Assembly: GCF_002078875.1 (NCBI RefSeq)
Contig: NC_034409.1
Coordinates: 18,358,877 to 18,422,876 of the forward strand
Source of the DNA: Numida meleagris
Taxonomy: Eukaryota; Chordata; Aves; Galliformes; Numididae
Direction: 5' to 3'
Length of the DNA stretch: 64,000 nt
Both the position numbers and the translations under genes were made by a program. The stretch's first letter is position 1; each line of letters starts with the position of its first letter. Positions 1 to 11,807 of this stretch are shown piece after piece. Under the pieces are notes generated by a model that ran no database searches, was not told where the DNA came from, and worked only from the letters and a program-made list of their open reading frames with translations.

Positions 1-480
1 TCAGTCAATACATAGGATGGATGCTAGATTCTTTTTAGTTCACAGCTATCCTCTTAATGAAATTCTTGCCTTATTTGCAGCAATATCTTTGATAATATAT
101 AAATATAAATTTATTTCTAGGAAGATCATTATCATATCACACGGATAATAATAATTTTCTTCATTTTCCTCATGAAGGCATCCAAACTTGGAATTACCAT
201 TTTCAGATAAAAACTAAAGAATGTACCCAAACTCTGAAATGTCTCTGTTATGCTTCAATTTCAATTTATTTCTGTCCTGTATCCCCAGATCTGTCTGATT
301 CTTCTGAGTGTTAACAGATTTATGAGCAATACTGAAATGATTTTTCTATCATTACTGAAAAGTAAAAATACAATTGCATTTTATTCAGTGTGTTTTTGCT
401 TGCTGCTCTAACTTGAAGACTGCCTTTCTGTGCTATTCCCTGACTCATTTACTGTTCAATTTGTAAATGTTTCCTTCCAG
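1..480. other. AT-rich unique sequence, no feature seen
   Basis: No recognisable repeat, RNA gene or coding exon. AT-rich with scattered short A and T runs, ending where the first LTR begins. Confidence 0.5.
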
Positions 481-1295
481 TTCTAGTAGTTTAATGCAGA
501 TGGACAGCTAAACATCATCACACTTCTCTCTCACTCCCCCTCCTCAGAGGAACAGATGAAATATGATGAAAAAAAATGATTGTGGCTTGTGATAATGACA
601 GGGAGATCACTCACCAATTACTGTCATGAGCAAAACAGACTGAATATAAGAGAGAATAATGCAATTTATTCCCTACTGAAAACAGACTAGAACACTGACA
701 ACTAAAAATGAACTGCAAATGTCTTCCCCCCTTAATCTACCTACCTTCTTCTACCTCCTCCCCACAAGCATCACAGAGGAACAAGGGATGGGGGCTGTGT
801 TCAGTCCATGCTACTTAGTCACCTGCCACTCGTTCATCTTCACTCTCTTCATCTGCTCCAGCGTGGTATCTCTCCCATGGGATGCTCTCCTTTCCAAGCT
901 AATCCTACATGGGCTTCCCACAGGCTGCAGTTCTTCAAGAACTGCTCCAACATGGCTCCGTACCTCATGGCCCATCCTTCAGGAGCAGACTACTCCAGCA
1001 GGGGTCCTCATGGGCAGAATTTCCCTCAGCCCTCCTGCCCCACTGCAGGCTCCTCTCCAAAGGCTGCAGCTCTGGCCTAGGTCCCATGGAGGCTTTCCGT
1101 GGGCTGCAGCCACCTTCAGGCCACATGTACCTGCTCCACTGTGGGCTATTCCATGGACTGCACATGAAGATCTGCTCCACATGGTGCCCATGGTTTGCAG
1201 GCGGTCAGCCTGCTCCACCATGTGCCACTCCACAGGCTACAGGGGGACTTACGCTCAGCACCTGGAGCACCTTCTCCCTCTTCTATTTTTCACTT
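481..1295 (+). mobile_element. ERV LTR, family 'LTR-A' copy 1 (3'-truncated)
   Basis: This stretch aligns by eye, block by block, to the complete copy at 7797-8868. It shares the 5' part (GATGGACAGCTAAAC near 498, then GGGAGATCACTCACCAATTACTG near 601) and the GC-richer internal block rich in CCATGGGCTGCA-type words (about 860-1240). The terminal TG is mutated and the 3' third is missing, the similarity fading at about 1290. Open frames of up to 192 codons on both strands across 719-1328 come from the stop-poor composition of the internal block and are not genes. The family is of the kind annotated in birds as endogenous-retrovirus (ERVL-like) LTR; that class is recalled, not proven here. Confidence 0.75.
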
Positions 1296-1611
1296 AAAAA
1301 ATTATTTCATGTAACTTTTAGCTATTAATGAATAAAATATTAAAATATTCAAAATTATTTTTTGAAATAAATTGTAGTTGGAATAATAGTGTAGTCAGCT
1401 TACAAAGGAAAAAAGAAAACAGAATATCAAATCTTTCTACGGAATTATATATATATATATTTACATATTTTATTAAATAAATTTAAAGCACGTTGTCCAG
1501 TTTTTAAAGTAATGAACAAAGGTCAAGTGGTGACCAAATTTAATGCATCAACAGAATATTAAAAATGTTTATCAAAAATCTATCAAAAATATTGAAAGAA
1601 ATTTAAAAAAA
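1296..1611. other. AT-rich spacer with short (TA)n
   Basis: Very AT-rich, with a short TA dinucleotide run at about 1446-1461. No gene or repeat recognised. Confidence 0.5.
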
Positions 1612-1955
1612 TAGTTTTCAGACCAGGTGGATTCTACTGTCCACTTATATAATGTGTAGTTTACCAGCTTGTCTCTACTGATTTTATGAGGAACACAGTC
1701 AAAAGCCTTGTTAAAATCGAGGTAAACATTCACTGTTCTTGATTCTTCACCCATCATCTCATTGTAGAAGGCTGCAGGTTGATTACACATGGTTTCTCCT
1801 TTGTAAGTCTGTACTGACCACATCATTCTCCTTCTTGCTTTTCTTGTGCTTGGAAATGTTTTCCAGGATAATTCACTCCTTCCCTGACTCTGGGATTTGA
1901 GGCTTCTTGGCTTGCAGTACCCTGGATCCTTCTCGCTCTAACTGAAGATAGGAAT
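1612..1955 (-). mobile_element. CR1 LINE fragment (reverse-transcriptase region)
   Basis: Read on the minus strand, this encodes a decayed piece of CR1 ORF2. The clearest motif is the RT-type VYLDFNKAFDCVPH near 1690-1730, the region holding the first catalytic Asp of LINE reverse transcriptases. Upstream of it (to about 1955 on the + strand) lies sequence resembling the preceding RT segment (...DPGYC...). The fragment lacks both element ends, including the 3' ATTCTATG tail, and is broken by stops and frameshifts. It is not functional. Confidence 0.7.
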
Positions 1956-3279
1956 GCTATCTTCATTTCTTAACTTTTACATCAAGTTCAGCACGTTATT
2001 TCTGCCATCAAGAAGACTGAACAAGGAATTTTCAAATCCAAAACGCATATCTAAACCACATGACCCAGAAGTTAATAGGCAGAAGTTCATTACTCAGCTT
2101 TGATATAGCTATAAACTGTCATGTCCCTCTAAGACTTAGTTCACTTAAAATTCAAATTCTTTTGATTTCAATAACCAAATTTCTATTCTAATCTTTGTAA
2201 CAAATGATCTTCCAGTTTCAGTTTTCCTTCTCATAAATGGGTACACTTAACAATGTTCCAGATATGACTTTGCTACAGTCAGGTGCAACAATACATATAT
2301 TTTCCTGTATCTGCTAGATACCATTTCTGATACATTCTGAGATTCTGTTTTCCACAGATTAACATTTCAGAACTCCACATTTTGATTGTGGCCAACCATT
2401 ATATTAAGATCTTCTCAAAAGTTCTTTTCAGTCTGTAAGCTCAGAACACAAGTTTTGAAACTAATCAGTATCCAGAATTCCTAATATCACCGTAGTCAAG
2501 CCAGCTGACTTCTACAGCCCTCATAATGATCCTCATTTTCTTTTGTGATATACTAAATCTCACATAAAGCCTTGATGTCCTTATTTTCAATTTCAGCACT
2601 TATTCCTATTCACTTAGAAATCTTAATGATTTTTTCTATCATTAGTTCTGAAGTCTTTCATGTTGAAATCAGAGTAAAAACCCTATAGTGGCTGGATACA
2701 GTCCTATTATTAATTTGAGGTATTGCATTAGTAATTGCTAGCCAATATTATCTTTTTAAATGATATGACCTCTTATATATTTGATTCATTAAGAATACAT
2801 TACCAGGTCTGTAATTCCATGTGCTGGTTTTTTTTTGGTTTTTTTTCAGAAGACTGGGACAGACTAAAATCTCTTTTTCTCCTTTTGCCTCTGCTGTATT
2901 CCATAAAGATCTTTGAATGTCTTTCTCCAGAGATGAGTTTTCATTCCACTTAATATTTTCAAACTATTTTTTCTTCTATACACATAAATGTTAAGATGTC
3001 TAGCAAATACTAAGATAAAATGTTCTTTTATTTTTGGGGCATTGCTTAGAACAACCTTAAAACTTTGTTTCCTTTTTTTGATAATCCATTGATATACCTG
3101 CCTCATGGCTCTCTGGTTTCCCTCCCGTCTTCTTGTAAGTTCATGCTGTTGTAAGTTCCACCCTGTTCCTGTACAATCTATACCCATTTTCCCATATAAT
3201 TTTTAAAGCATTTTCAAAAATTCTACATATCCCTTGATGGGTTTGTTTGTTTTCTTGTTTATTTGCTTGTTTGTTTTAA
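1956..3279. other. AT-rich unique sequence, no gene seen
   Basis: About 1.3 kb without a recognisable repeat or gene. Reading frames of 72 aa (+) and 107 aa (-) around 2735-3187 show no known domain and are T- or K-rich low complexity. A GTTT-rich run at about 3238-3278 abuts the 3' end of the following minus-strand LTR. Confidence 0.45.
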
Positions 3280-4093
3280 TATACTGTAATTATGCTGATA
3301 CTGGCAAGGTTCCAGTAAGGGAGGGCTGAGGGAATGACTTCCGTGAGTAGACTACAGAAGCTGCTCCATGTCAGATAAGAGCCAGTTCCACCCAATTCCG
3401 AAAGGCTGCTGCTGGCCACAGGTGGTCTAATGAGCCATGCTGGTTGCATCCCATAGAGAATATATTTAAAAAAGAAAAAATAATGCTGCACAGCAGCATC
3501 TGGGAGAGAAGAAAGGGGTGGAGGTGTTCCAAGTGCAGAGCAGAAATTCCCCTGAAGCCTATGGGCACCACAGGAAGCATATCTTCACGTGCAGCCATGG
3601 AGGAGCCCATGATGCAGCAATGGATGTGGCCTGAAAGAGGTACAGCCTATGGATAGCCCTTGCAGGAGCAGCCTGAAGCCAGAGCTGCAGCCCATGGAGA
3701 CTTGTTGCTGGAGCAGTGTGGTCCTGGAGAGTGGGCCGCGTGGTAGGGAACGATGTTGGAGCAGTGCTTGAGGAACTGCTGTTTGCAGGAAGCCCACACA
3801 GTATTAGCTCAGGAAGGAGGGCGTTCCATGGGAGGGACCCCACAGTGGGAGCAGATGAAGAGAGTGAAGTTGAAGGAGAGACAGAAATAAATGGACTGAC
3901 TGCAAGACCCATTTCCTGTTCCCATGTGCTTCTTGGGGGGAGGAGGTGAAGAAGGCAGGTGGAAGAAAAATGTTTTTAGTTTGCTTTTAGTTCTCAGTAT
4001 TCTATTCTGTTATCAATAGGTAATAAATTATATCAATCTTCCAATGCTGAGTCTGTGCTCCGATTACAGTAATTGGTGAATGACCTCCATGCT
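3280..4093 (-). mobile_element. ERV LTR, family 'LTR-A' copy 2 (minus strand)
   Basis: The reverse complement matches the complete copy at 7797-8868. The 3' end lies at about 3281 (TACTGTAATTATGCTGATAC corresponds to the inverted CCAGTACA terminus). The block near 3450-3495 corresponds to the AAATATGTTCCCTC / CTGCTGTCATGCAGC segment. The internal GC-richer block spans 3540-3850. The copy stops at about 4093, in the CAGTAATTGGTGA segment, so it lacks roughly the first 120 bp of the LTR. Open frames on both strands here are by-products of the internal block. Confidence 0.75.
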
Positions 4094-4122
4094 TAAAGGT
4101 CCTTGAGCCTTTTTTTCATTAT

Positions 4123-4129
4123 GTTATAT
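4123..4129. repeat. Target-site duplication GTTATAT, left copy
   Basis: The 7-bp GTTATAT here recurs at 4621-4627, exactly flanking the CR1 copy at 4130-4620, consistent with a target-site duplication. Confidence 0.55.
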
Positions 4130-4620
4130 AGAATCACAGAATCATAGAATTAGCTAGGTTGGAAAAGACCTACAAGATCACCTAGTCCAGCCATCCACCT
4201 ACCACCAATAACCCCACTAAACCATGTCTCTCAACACTTATATCTAAATGTTTCTTGAACACCTCCAGGGACACTGACTCAACCACCTCCCTGGGCAGCC
4301 CATTCCAGCGCCTGACCACTCTTTCAGAAAAGTAGTGTTTCCTAATGTCCAGTCTAAATCTCCCCTAGCGCAACTTGAAGCCATTCCCCCTCGTCCTGTC
4401 ACTAGTTACAAGAGAGAAGAGGCCCACCCCCAGCTCACTACAACCTCCTTTCAGGTAGTTATAGAGAGTGATAAGGTCCCCCCTGAGCCTCCTCTTCTCC
4501 AGACTGAACAATCCCAGCTCCCTCAGCCGCTCCTCATAAGGCCTGTGCTCCAGACCCTTCACCAGCTTTGTCGCCCTCCTCTGAACATGCTCCAGGGCCT
4601 CAATGTCTTTTTTGCAGTGA
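4130..4620 (-). mobile_element. CR1 LINE, 5'-truncated, 3' end intact
   Basis: A minus-strand CR1. The + strand begins with the inverted CR1 tail (GAATCACAGAATCATAGAAT) and continues through the 3' UTR (GACCTACAAGATCACCTAG) into the ORF2 C-terminus. The translated remnant includes [20 protein letters not shown] and [15 protein letters not shown], typical of the end of CR1 ORF2. It stops abruptly at 4620, where a 7-bp direct repeat (GTTATAT, 4123-4129 and 4621-4627) bounds the element. The 3' UTR shares the 'GGTGGTAGGTGGATGG' type with the copies at 27985, 42786 and 52128. Confidence 0.9.
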
Positions 4621-4867
4621 GTTATATCACGGTATTCTTTTGAGGAGGGGGAGTGGCAGTGTAACATGCTGGTGTTTTTAGCCACCCATCAGTAGGAAAA
4701 CATGACGATAGTCTTACACCAGCTTAATTTCTCTGGTGCCAAAGAAAAGTATTCCTTTCTAGTTTAACTGCATAAGTCATCAACATGAAAAATGCATAAT
4801 GTTGGGAAACTATGCATTTTCTCTGGCTTATTTAAATAAATGTAGATCTAAGCACTTGATGTGAAAG

Positions 4868-5425
4868 GGAAGTGATTGTCCCTCTCTACTCTGCCCTTGT
4901 GAGGCCCCATCTGGAGTACTGCATCCAATAGAAGAAAGACAAGGAGCTGTTGGAGAGGGTCCAGAGGAGGGCCACTAAGATGATCAGAGGGCTGGAGCAC
5001 CTGTCCTACAAAGACAGGGTGATGGAGCTGGGCTCATTCAGCCTGGAGAAGAGAAGGCTGCGGGGTGAACTCATTGCAGCCTTCCAGTACCTAAAGGGAG
5101 CCTACAAACTGAAGGGCAGTCAACTCTTTGAAAGGGCAGATAATGGCAGGACAAGGGGAACTGGTTTTAAGTTGAAAGAGGAAAGATTTAAGTTGGATAT
5201 CAGGGGAAGTTCTTTACTATGAGAGTGGTGAGGCGCTGGAACAGGCTGCCCACAGAGATTGTGGATGCCTAGTCCTTAGAGGTGTTCAAGGCCAGGTTGG
5301 ATGGGACCCTGGGCAGCCTGACCTAGTATTATATGTGGAGGTTGGTGGCCCTGCCTGTGACAGGGGTTGGAACTTGATGATCCTTGGGGTCCCTTCCAAC
5401 CCAAGACATTCTATGATTCTATGAT
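4868..5425 (+). mobile_element. CR1 LINE, 5'-truncated, 3' end intact
   Basis: A plus-strand CR1 covering the end of ORF2 and the 3' UTR. A 90-codon open segment (4950-5222) encodes [20 protein letters not shown] and [20 protein letters not shown], characteristic of the CR1 ORF2 C-terminus. The element ends with CCCTTCCAACCCAAGACATT followed by two copies of the CTATGATT tail. It lies head-to-head with the minus-strand CR1 at 4130-4620 (5' ends facing, about 250 bp apart). The 3' UTR has the 'GGGACCCTGGGCAGCCTGA' type, unlike its neighbour. Confidence 0.9.
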
Positions 5426-7796
5426 GTTGCATCAGGCAATGAATATAGTTTTACAAGTATGTTTACCTCAAAAGACCTTTCTTCAGAAAGCTGGGGCTTA
5501 TTTCAAGTATTACAACCTGACTTCATATATAGATAAATGAATTACTAAGTTCAGGTGAGTACTAAAAAATCTGGCATGGCACTTAGAAACTTTTATGTCT
5601 ATGAAAGAGAAATAGGGCTGTCCGGATGGCCATAACTTTGGAGGAACCATCTCACCAAAACTGATACGGAAGCTATTAACATAAGGCCCTTAGCTTCAAC
5701 TCTTCACATAGATCTGTAAATGGCATTGAGGAAATGTAGTCCCTCATCCCAAAAAACCCTTTTTAGTCAAGGAAAGTAATATAGTATTTAAATTGGTATT
5801 TAATTACAATTTTGCAAAATCCTAAATAATAACTCTGTATGTATAATCCCACTTAAAATATCTGTTTTCAAAAGATCAGTATTTATAACCTGTATAACAA
5901 TGGAGAATTGGAAGGAAATGAGTGTGAAGGATTTGCTTGTTTATATTTGAGAAAACAAATGAAGAGAACCTGTGGTCTTTATTAATAAGTATGTAACTAA
6001 ACAGAAGTATTACATACAAAAGGATTTGTTTCTTTAAAGCATTTAGGAATACAAGCAAAATTTCTCAAGCGGATTTTTTTTCTTCACAAAAACAAGACAA
6101 AGAAACAAACAAAAAGAAACTGGTATAATCCTTTTCATTACTCTTCTGGCTTTCTTTGTTGGAAACCCTTGCATGCATATTTATATCAGTTAGAAAAATC
6201 CTAGATGTACATTTCCACTTGATTTCTCAGGGAACTGCACTGCCAGGAAAAAAAAATCAGATGTGAATTTCTGCTTGATTTCCCAGGCATATACTTAGCA
6301 GGAAACCAAATCTGCAAAAAATTCAGAGGTTCAACAGTGAGCAGATGTTGAAGGTGTGAAAAAAGAAATCCAACCCTTGTCGTATAAATTTGAGTACAGA
6401 AGGCTGCATTTCTTTGCCTGTTCATGGGACAACAGCTAGTATGGATTTCTCTCTCTATAGTGGCTCTTTTATTATTAATCTGAAACCTTCAAAGATTCTG
6501 GTGAAATAGGACTTTTCTTTTTTGTATCTTTTCTTTCAAAAAGGTATCTTCCTTAATAAAGATTTAATACACATTTGAAATTATGTTTAGAAAATAGCAC
6601 TTTCTGAAGCAATGGTGACATCTTTATATCAAAGGCAAAAGAACCTGTGAATTAATTTTTTTTCTGGGGATATGGTACATTTCTTCTTACAGGCATACCA
6701 TTTGCAGAGGAAACGGACAGCTGGAGTAAAGCAGAGCCTTAGAGGATCATGATAACTATACTGGGAGCTGTCAGGTAATTTCATGGGCTTTAATCTTCAC
6801 CAAGAAGTATATTTAGAGAGGTGACACTGTGCACTGAAATCCCTCTGCAGCATCCTTTTCCTCCCTGACCAAAACCAAGGGCTTGGCTGATTTCCCAGGT
6901 CACCTGAGAATCCAGATTCCAAAATTGAGACCTTCAATCCACATTGCGCTAGACTCCATGCAACACGGTTCAGAGAAGCTGACCACTCTCTGAAATAAGC
7001 AGTTGTTCCTTGTTTTACAGAGTAGCAAAAAGAAGCAGACACAATGAAAGCAGTAGAGCAACATAGAGGTTTTTGGTTGCTGTGTTTGTTTTCACGAAAT
7101 ATCAATTACTCAAAGCATCGATGAGAACAGTGTCTGCTGTTAATCTTAATGGTCTGGGGAAGAATAACCTCAGTGTGTTTCCATTCATTTTTCCAACAAC
7201 AAGAGAGTAATATAGCCCCAGAAGTCGTTTCTGACCGTTCAGAAGCCAGGACAGTGTTTAGAAGCTGATTAGATAATAATGATAATTACAGAAAAAGACC
7301 CATATGGCCATTATTATATCAATTTTGCTGCTAGTAATTATGGTAACTACTGCAACAAACCTACCTTATGTAGTCATACAAACTAATTAAAAAGTAATTT
7401 CCACATCTGCAAATGTTTTTGCCATTGGCTAAATTTCAATGGATTTTCTGAGCGTACTACAAGGAGTCCTAAAGCTTGGAGAAATCACTGTTTTAATACT
7501 CGAATTGTGCTTCAGGCTCTTCCACTAGCTCTATGTGCCTTTCAGCAAGTAACTACCACTGTGACTGAATACCCATCTGAAAGAAAGAACTTGCTGTATT
7601 CAACGTTTATAAGAGAACAAGGCAAGTGTCTGAAGCCTAACAAATCTTAGTCAATAACAACCAATACTTTCATACATCAGTGTTTCAAATTTAGGAGTTT
7701 AAAATACAAAGGGAACTGGTTCTCAGTAGCCCACAGCTAATCTTTCTTTATTCTAAGTGCAAGGAAACTCAATTTTGAGAAGTATTAATTCACTGA
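5426..7796. other. AT-rich unique sequence, no gene seen
   Basis: About 2.4 kb with no recognised repeat. Minus-strand frames of 60-102 codons (5876-7105) have no identifiable domain. An imperfect short duplication (CTTGATTTCTCAGG near 6220 and CTTGATTTCCCAGG near 6273) is present. Confidence 0.45.
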
Positions 7797-8868
7797 TGTG
7801 GTGGTTTCATCCTGATGGACAACTAAACTACATCACAACCATTCCCTCTCTCCTCCTCCTGAAAGGAAGAGGGGAAGAAAATAAGATGGAAAAGAGTAAA
7901 GGATTCAGATGAAGACAGGGAGATTACTCACCAGTTACTGATAAGGAAAAACAAACTCAGCATAGAAAGATTAATGTAACTTATTGCCTATTGATAACAG
8001 TAGAGACCACTGAGGGACTGAAAGCAAAATAAAAATAGGTTCACACTCATATGGTTTCTTCTACATCTTCCCCACAAGCAATGCAGAAGAAAGTGAAATG
8101 GGAGTTGCAATCAGTCCGTAAAACTTTACCTCTCCTTCATCTGCACTCTCTCCCTCTGCTCCCAGTGTGGGGTCCCTCCCTTGGAATGCAGCCCTTCCTG
8201 AATTGATCCTACACGGGCTTCCCACAGGCTGCAGATCTTCAAGCATTGCTCCAACATGGCCCTGTACCACAGGGCCCATTCTTCAAAATTGGAATGCAGC
8301 ACATGGGTCCTCAAAGAAAGCAGCTCCCCCAGCCCTCCTGCCCCACCACAGGCTGATCCCCACAGGCTGCAGCTCCAGCCTGGGCCCTGCTCCTGCAGGT
8401 GCTCTCCATGGGCTGTACCTCCTTCAGGCCTTATCCACTGCTGCACCATGGGCTCCTCCATGGCTGCACGTGGAGATCTGCTCCACACAGTATCCACGGG
8501 CTGCATAGGGACAGCCTGCTCCTCCATGGGCCTCTCCATGGCTACAAGGGAACTTCTGCTTAATGCCTGTTGTACTTCCTGCCCTCCTTCTGCACTGACC
8601 GTGGTGTCTGCAGGGCAGTTTCTCTCCACATTTTCTAACTTCTCTCTCTCAGCTGCTGTCATGCAGCATTTTTTTTCCCCTTTCTTAAATATGTTCCCTC
8701 GGGGATGCAACTAGCACTGCTTTGGTCAATGACAGGTGCATTCTGGAGCTGTCTGAAACTGGCTTTTATTTGCCATGGTGCAGCTTCTGGGCTCTCCTTA
8801 CAGAGGCCACCCGTGCAAATCCCCACTGTTATGTATCAGAAAAACCCTTACCACATAATCCCAGTACA
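7797..8868 (+). mobile_element. ERV solo LTR, family 'LTR-A' copy 3 (complete)
   Basis: A complete solo LTR of 1072 bp. It starts TGTGGTGGTTTCATCC and ends CCAGTACA (TGT...ACA termini). The flanking 5-mers are ACTGA before and ACTGG after, a 5-bp target duplication with one mismatch. The 5' region holds GGGAGATTACTCACCAGTTA, the middle is a GC-richer block with repeated CCATGGGCTGCA-like words, and the 3' part is an AT-richer tail. No internal retroviral coding sequence follows, so it is a solo LTR or a non-autonomous element. The overlapping 70-194 codon frames on both strands are not genes. ERVL-like assignment is an inference from the 5-bp duplication and the sequence type. Confidence 0.8.
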
Positions 8869-9186
8869 ACTGGCTATGGAGTAGCTGGAGTTTAGCATTG
8901 ATTCTAGAAGATATTCACTCCAGAGCACCGGTCTGTAGGCCAACACAAACACTACTGCTGTGTTCAAGACCTTAAAATGAACGGAGAGATCTGGACTTTG
9001 AGATTTCTAATGTCAGTGAAAAATTTGAATGTATCAAAGTGCACAAACCATAAATTCAGCAGCAGCAGGAATGGAAGACTGATATCCTTCAGGCCAAAAT
9101 TAAAGTTAATACAGTCAAGTCAATGAAGTCAGGACCTGAAATAACTAGGCAAAATCCACAGCAAATATATATGTGATAAGAAAAGG
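8869..9186. other. Spacer, no feature seen
   Basis: About 320 bp between the complete LTR and the next CR1. Nothing recognised. Confidence 0.45.
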
Positions 9187-9455
9187 GTAATGACTTTAGA
9201 TTAAAAAAAATAATAGTTAGATTGAGATTAGATATAAGGAATAAATTCTTTTCTGTGGGAGGTAGTGTGGCAGTGGAGCAGGCTGCTAGGAGAACTTTAG
9301 AATGCCCCATTACTGGAAGTGTTCAAGGCCAGGTTAGGTGGGGCTTTGAGCAACCTGGTCTTTTGGAATGTGTTCTTGCTAATGGCTGGGAGCTTGGAAT
9401 TAAATGATCTTTAATGTTCCTTCCAACCCAGGCTATTCTACCAGTCTGTGATTCG
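9187..9455 (+). mobile_element. CR1 LINE 3'-end fragment
   Basis: A diverged 3' terminus of CR1. It runs from the last part of ORF2 (GATATAAGGAATAAATTC, then GCAGTGGAGCAGGCTGC) through GTGTTCAAGGCCAGGTTAGG to CCTTCCAACCCAGGCTATTC and a mutated tail. About 270 bp remain. Many substitutions suggest an old copy. Confidence 0.8.
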
Positions 9456-10489
9456 ACATAGCTAACAAAGTTATTTAGTCTTGTTTTCATTTTAATTTCT
9501 ATTTTTACAGAAGCTAACTAAATTGAAAGACTGTTCTACTATCCTGCAAAAGAATGAATGAGAAAGACCGAAAAAGGAAGATTTTCTGTTTGGATTCCTT
9601 AAACTGACAAGTAGAAGAATCCAACTACAGAAACAACTAATGGATATACTTTCAAATTATTTGGAGGAGTTCCAATTAGAGGTGATAAGTCAGAGAAAAA
9701 TAAATAATAATAATACTCATAATAGTAAAAAAAGTTTGATTGTTACTTGAAAATTCTGAAAGCAACTCAACATGAGAAACAGATGTCTAGTTCATGTATA
9801 AATACCACACAGAAGCTAAATATTTTTTCTCAGAAAAATGATGGAATGAAAAATGTGATTTTCTTCTTCACTCATATTACTGCACCACATGAGTCTAGGA
9901 ATAAGCATACTCAAAGAACAGTGAATGATTTCCTTCTAAGTGAAGCCAACAACTGGACCAAATCCCAAAATCCAGCCAATTTTTACTGTCATTGATATGA
10001 GTGACAACTACCAAGTACAAAAATAATGGAAAGCAAGAGTTTCTCCCAAATGAATTTGAGGAAATTCATGCTGATAAATACCATGTGGGCTTAGTTTAAT
10101 CCATACAGATAAGACCATCATTTTCCTCACTTTCCCACACTTTTATCTTTCAAGTTCCATATTCTTATTCAACGTTTTGCCCTGGTTTTCGTTCTGACAT
10201 TGAGTGAATGAACATTCATGAAGAGCATTTAGGCACATTTCAGGTTAAGCCTCAATTTTTCAGATCACATCAGTAGTCTCATGTGAAACATCCTGCAGGT
10301 ACTTTTTCCTCCTAAACAGAAGAATGAGGCTTTGGCTCACACACTAAAGCTGTGTTTTGATTGTCCCTCATTTCTTCTTCGAAGGAAGATAAGAAGAGCA
10401 GAATATGAACTGAGTAGTAACATGATTCCAAACTGAAAATCAGTATGATTGATAAAATAAAATTATCAAGAGAAAAGCAAATATAAAAA

Positions 10490-10553
10490 TATATATATAC
10501 AGATATATATATATATATATATATATTAAGAGAGAGAGAGAGAGAGAGAGAGA
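10490..10553. repeat. Compound microsatellite (TA)n(GA)n
   Basis: TA dinucleotides, interrupted once by CAGA, run from 10490 to 10526 and pass directly into about twelve AG units (10529-10553). Confidence 0.95.
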
Positions 10554-11614
10554 TTTAAAATGAGTAAACTAAAATCTTAGGCTATTCCAACCTAAATCTA
10601 CATTTTTCCTTAAATTATATTTTTTCTCTGCTGTTTCAATTAATATTGCTGTATTCAATATGCATTTAATATAGACATGTGTGCACACATATGCAAACTT
10701 ATTTCCTTTGTTAAACAAACATAAACTAGTTTTACTGAGTTTCTGAGTTTCACTATTTTCCTGAGCTTCTTTCTCATAGTGATGCTTAAGCTCATCGCCT
10801 CATGTCAGTGATTCTAGGCCCCAGTCAGCAGTCTTAGAGTTTTAAACAGTGACTACGAGGAGAAAAAAGAGTAGGATGCAGGTCCCCACATTGACTAAAA
10901 CACAATTACTGTTATGTTCTGAACTACTTTCCAGAAGAAATTTTAAGAGCAGTTGCTTCCTCATTGTTATAAGTCAATTGTGTGGACTATTAGTATCAAC
11001 TGTGCAAAAATAATTGAGGCTGAGAAAGGAACTTCTGAGGAGAACCATGAACAGTGAAACATACTATGTCCCTTCTTTTGGTACACCTTATGAAACACAT
11101 GAAACTATTGTGTGCCCTTTTTTCATCTTCCCATGTTCTGAAGTTTCTTCATCTTCATTGCTGTCTTCTGCTCTTAGCAGCTGGAAATATATCTGCACAC
11201 TCAGCTTCATATCTTCATAACCAGGAAGCATAGCAAATCTGAGCTGTAAATCCCTCAGAACTTTATGATCCCACAGCAATTAGCCTGAAAGGGAACTGAA
11301 CCACATATGAACCTGTTAAATATGCCATCTAATGAGTACAATGCCTTGTCTTAGACAAAATGGGCTGATTCAAACAAAATAATAAAAGTATAATGTTTTT
11401 CTCAAAAGTATGCTTCACACTGAAAGGGAAAAAGTTAAAACTGTAGAAGGTCGTATCTAATTAATATAACTGCACTGCTGCATTTTATTGACTTTAGGGA
11501 AAATACAGTGTTGTAAAAAATACTCTCTGAACAGTAAAAACACTGTTCATTTTAGAAAATTGAGGAAAACCTTTGATTTATTGCAAAATCCATGTCCATA
11601 TCTCTTCAGTTTCC

Positions 11615-11640
<26 letters not shown>
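11615..11640. repeat. Poly-T tract
   Basis: 26 consecutive T residues. No transposon body is recognised next to it. Confidence 0.95.
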
Positions 11641-11646
<6 letters not shown>

Positions 11647-11782
11647 AGCCTCAGTTTGAGCTTGACAATTTGTACACTACTTTCAGGAGATCAGGGTGAA
11701 ATATCATACTTTTTTTCATTGTATGCTGGAATGTCTCTTCTGTTCTAGGTAGTTATTTTATATTTGTCCACGGTTGTGGTAA

Positions 11783-11807
11783 TTTTTGTTTTGTTTTGTT
11801 TTGTTTT
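11783..11807. repeat. (TTTTG)n short array
   Basis: About five tandem TTTTG units. Confidence 0.9.

Noticed and set aside
719..1328. Overlapping frames up to 192 aa on both strands
   Set aside because: They lie wholly within an LTR copy, occur on both strands and in several frames, and reappear in degenerate form in the other copies; a compositional artefact.
8061..8714. 194-aa minus-strand frame and 152-aa plus-strand frame
   Set aside because: Inside the complete LTR (7797-8868); no domain, both strands open, low-complexity repeated words.
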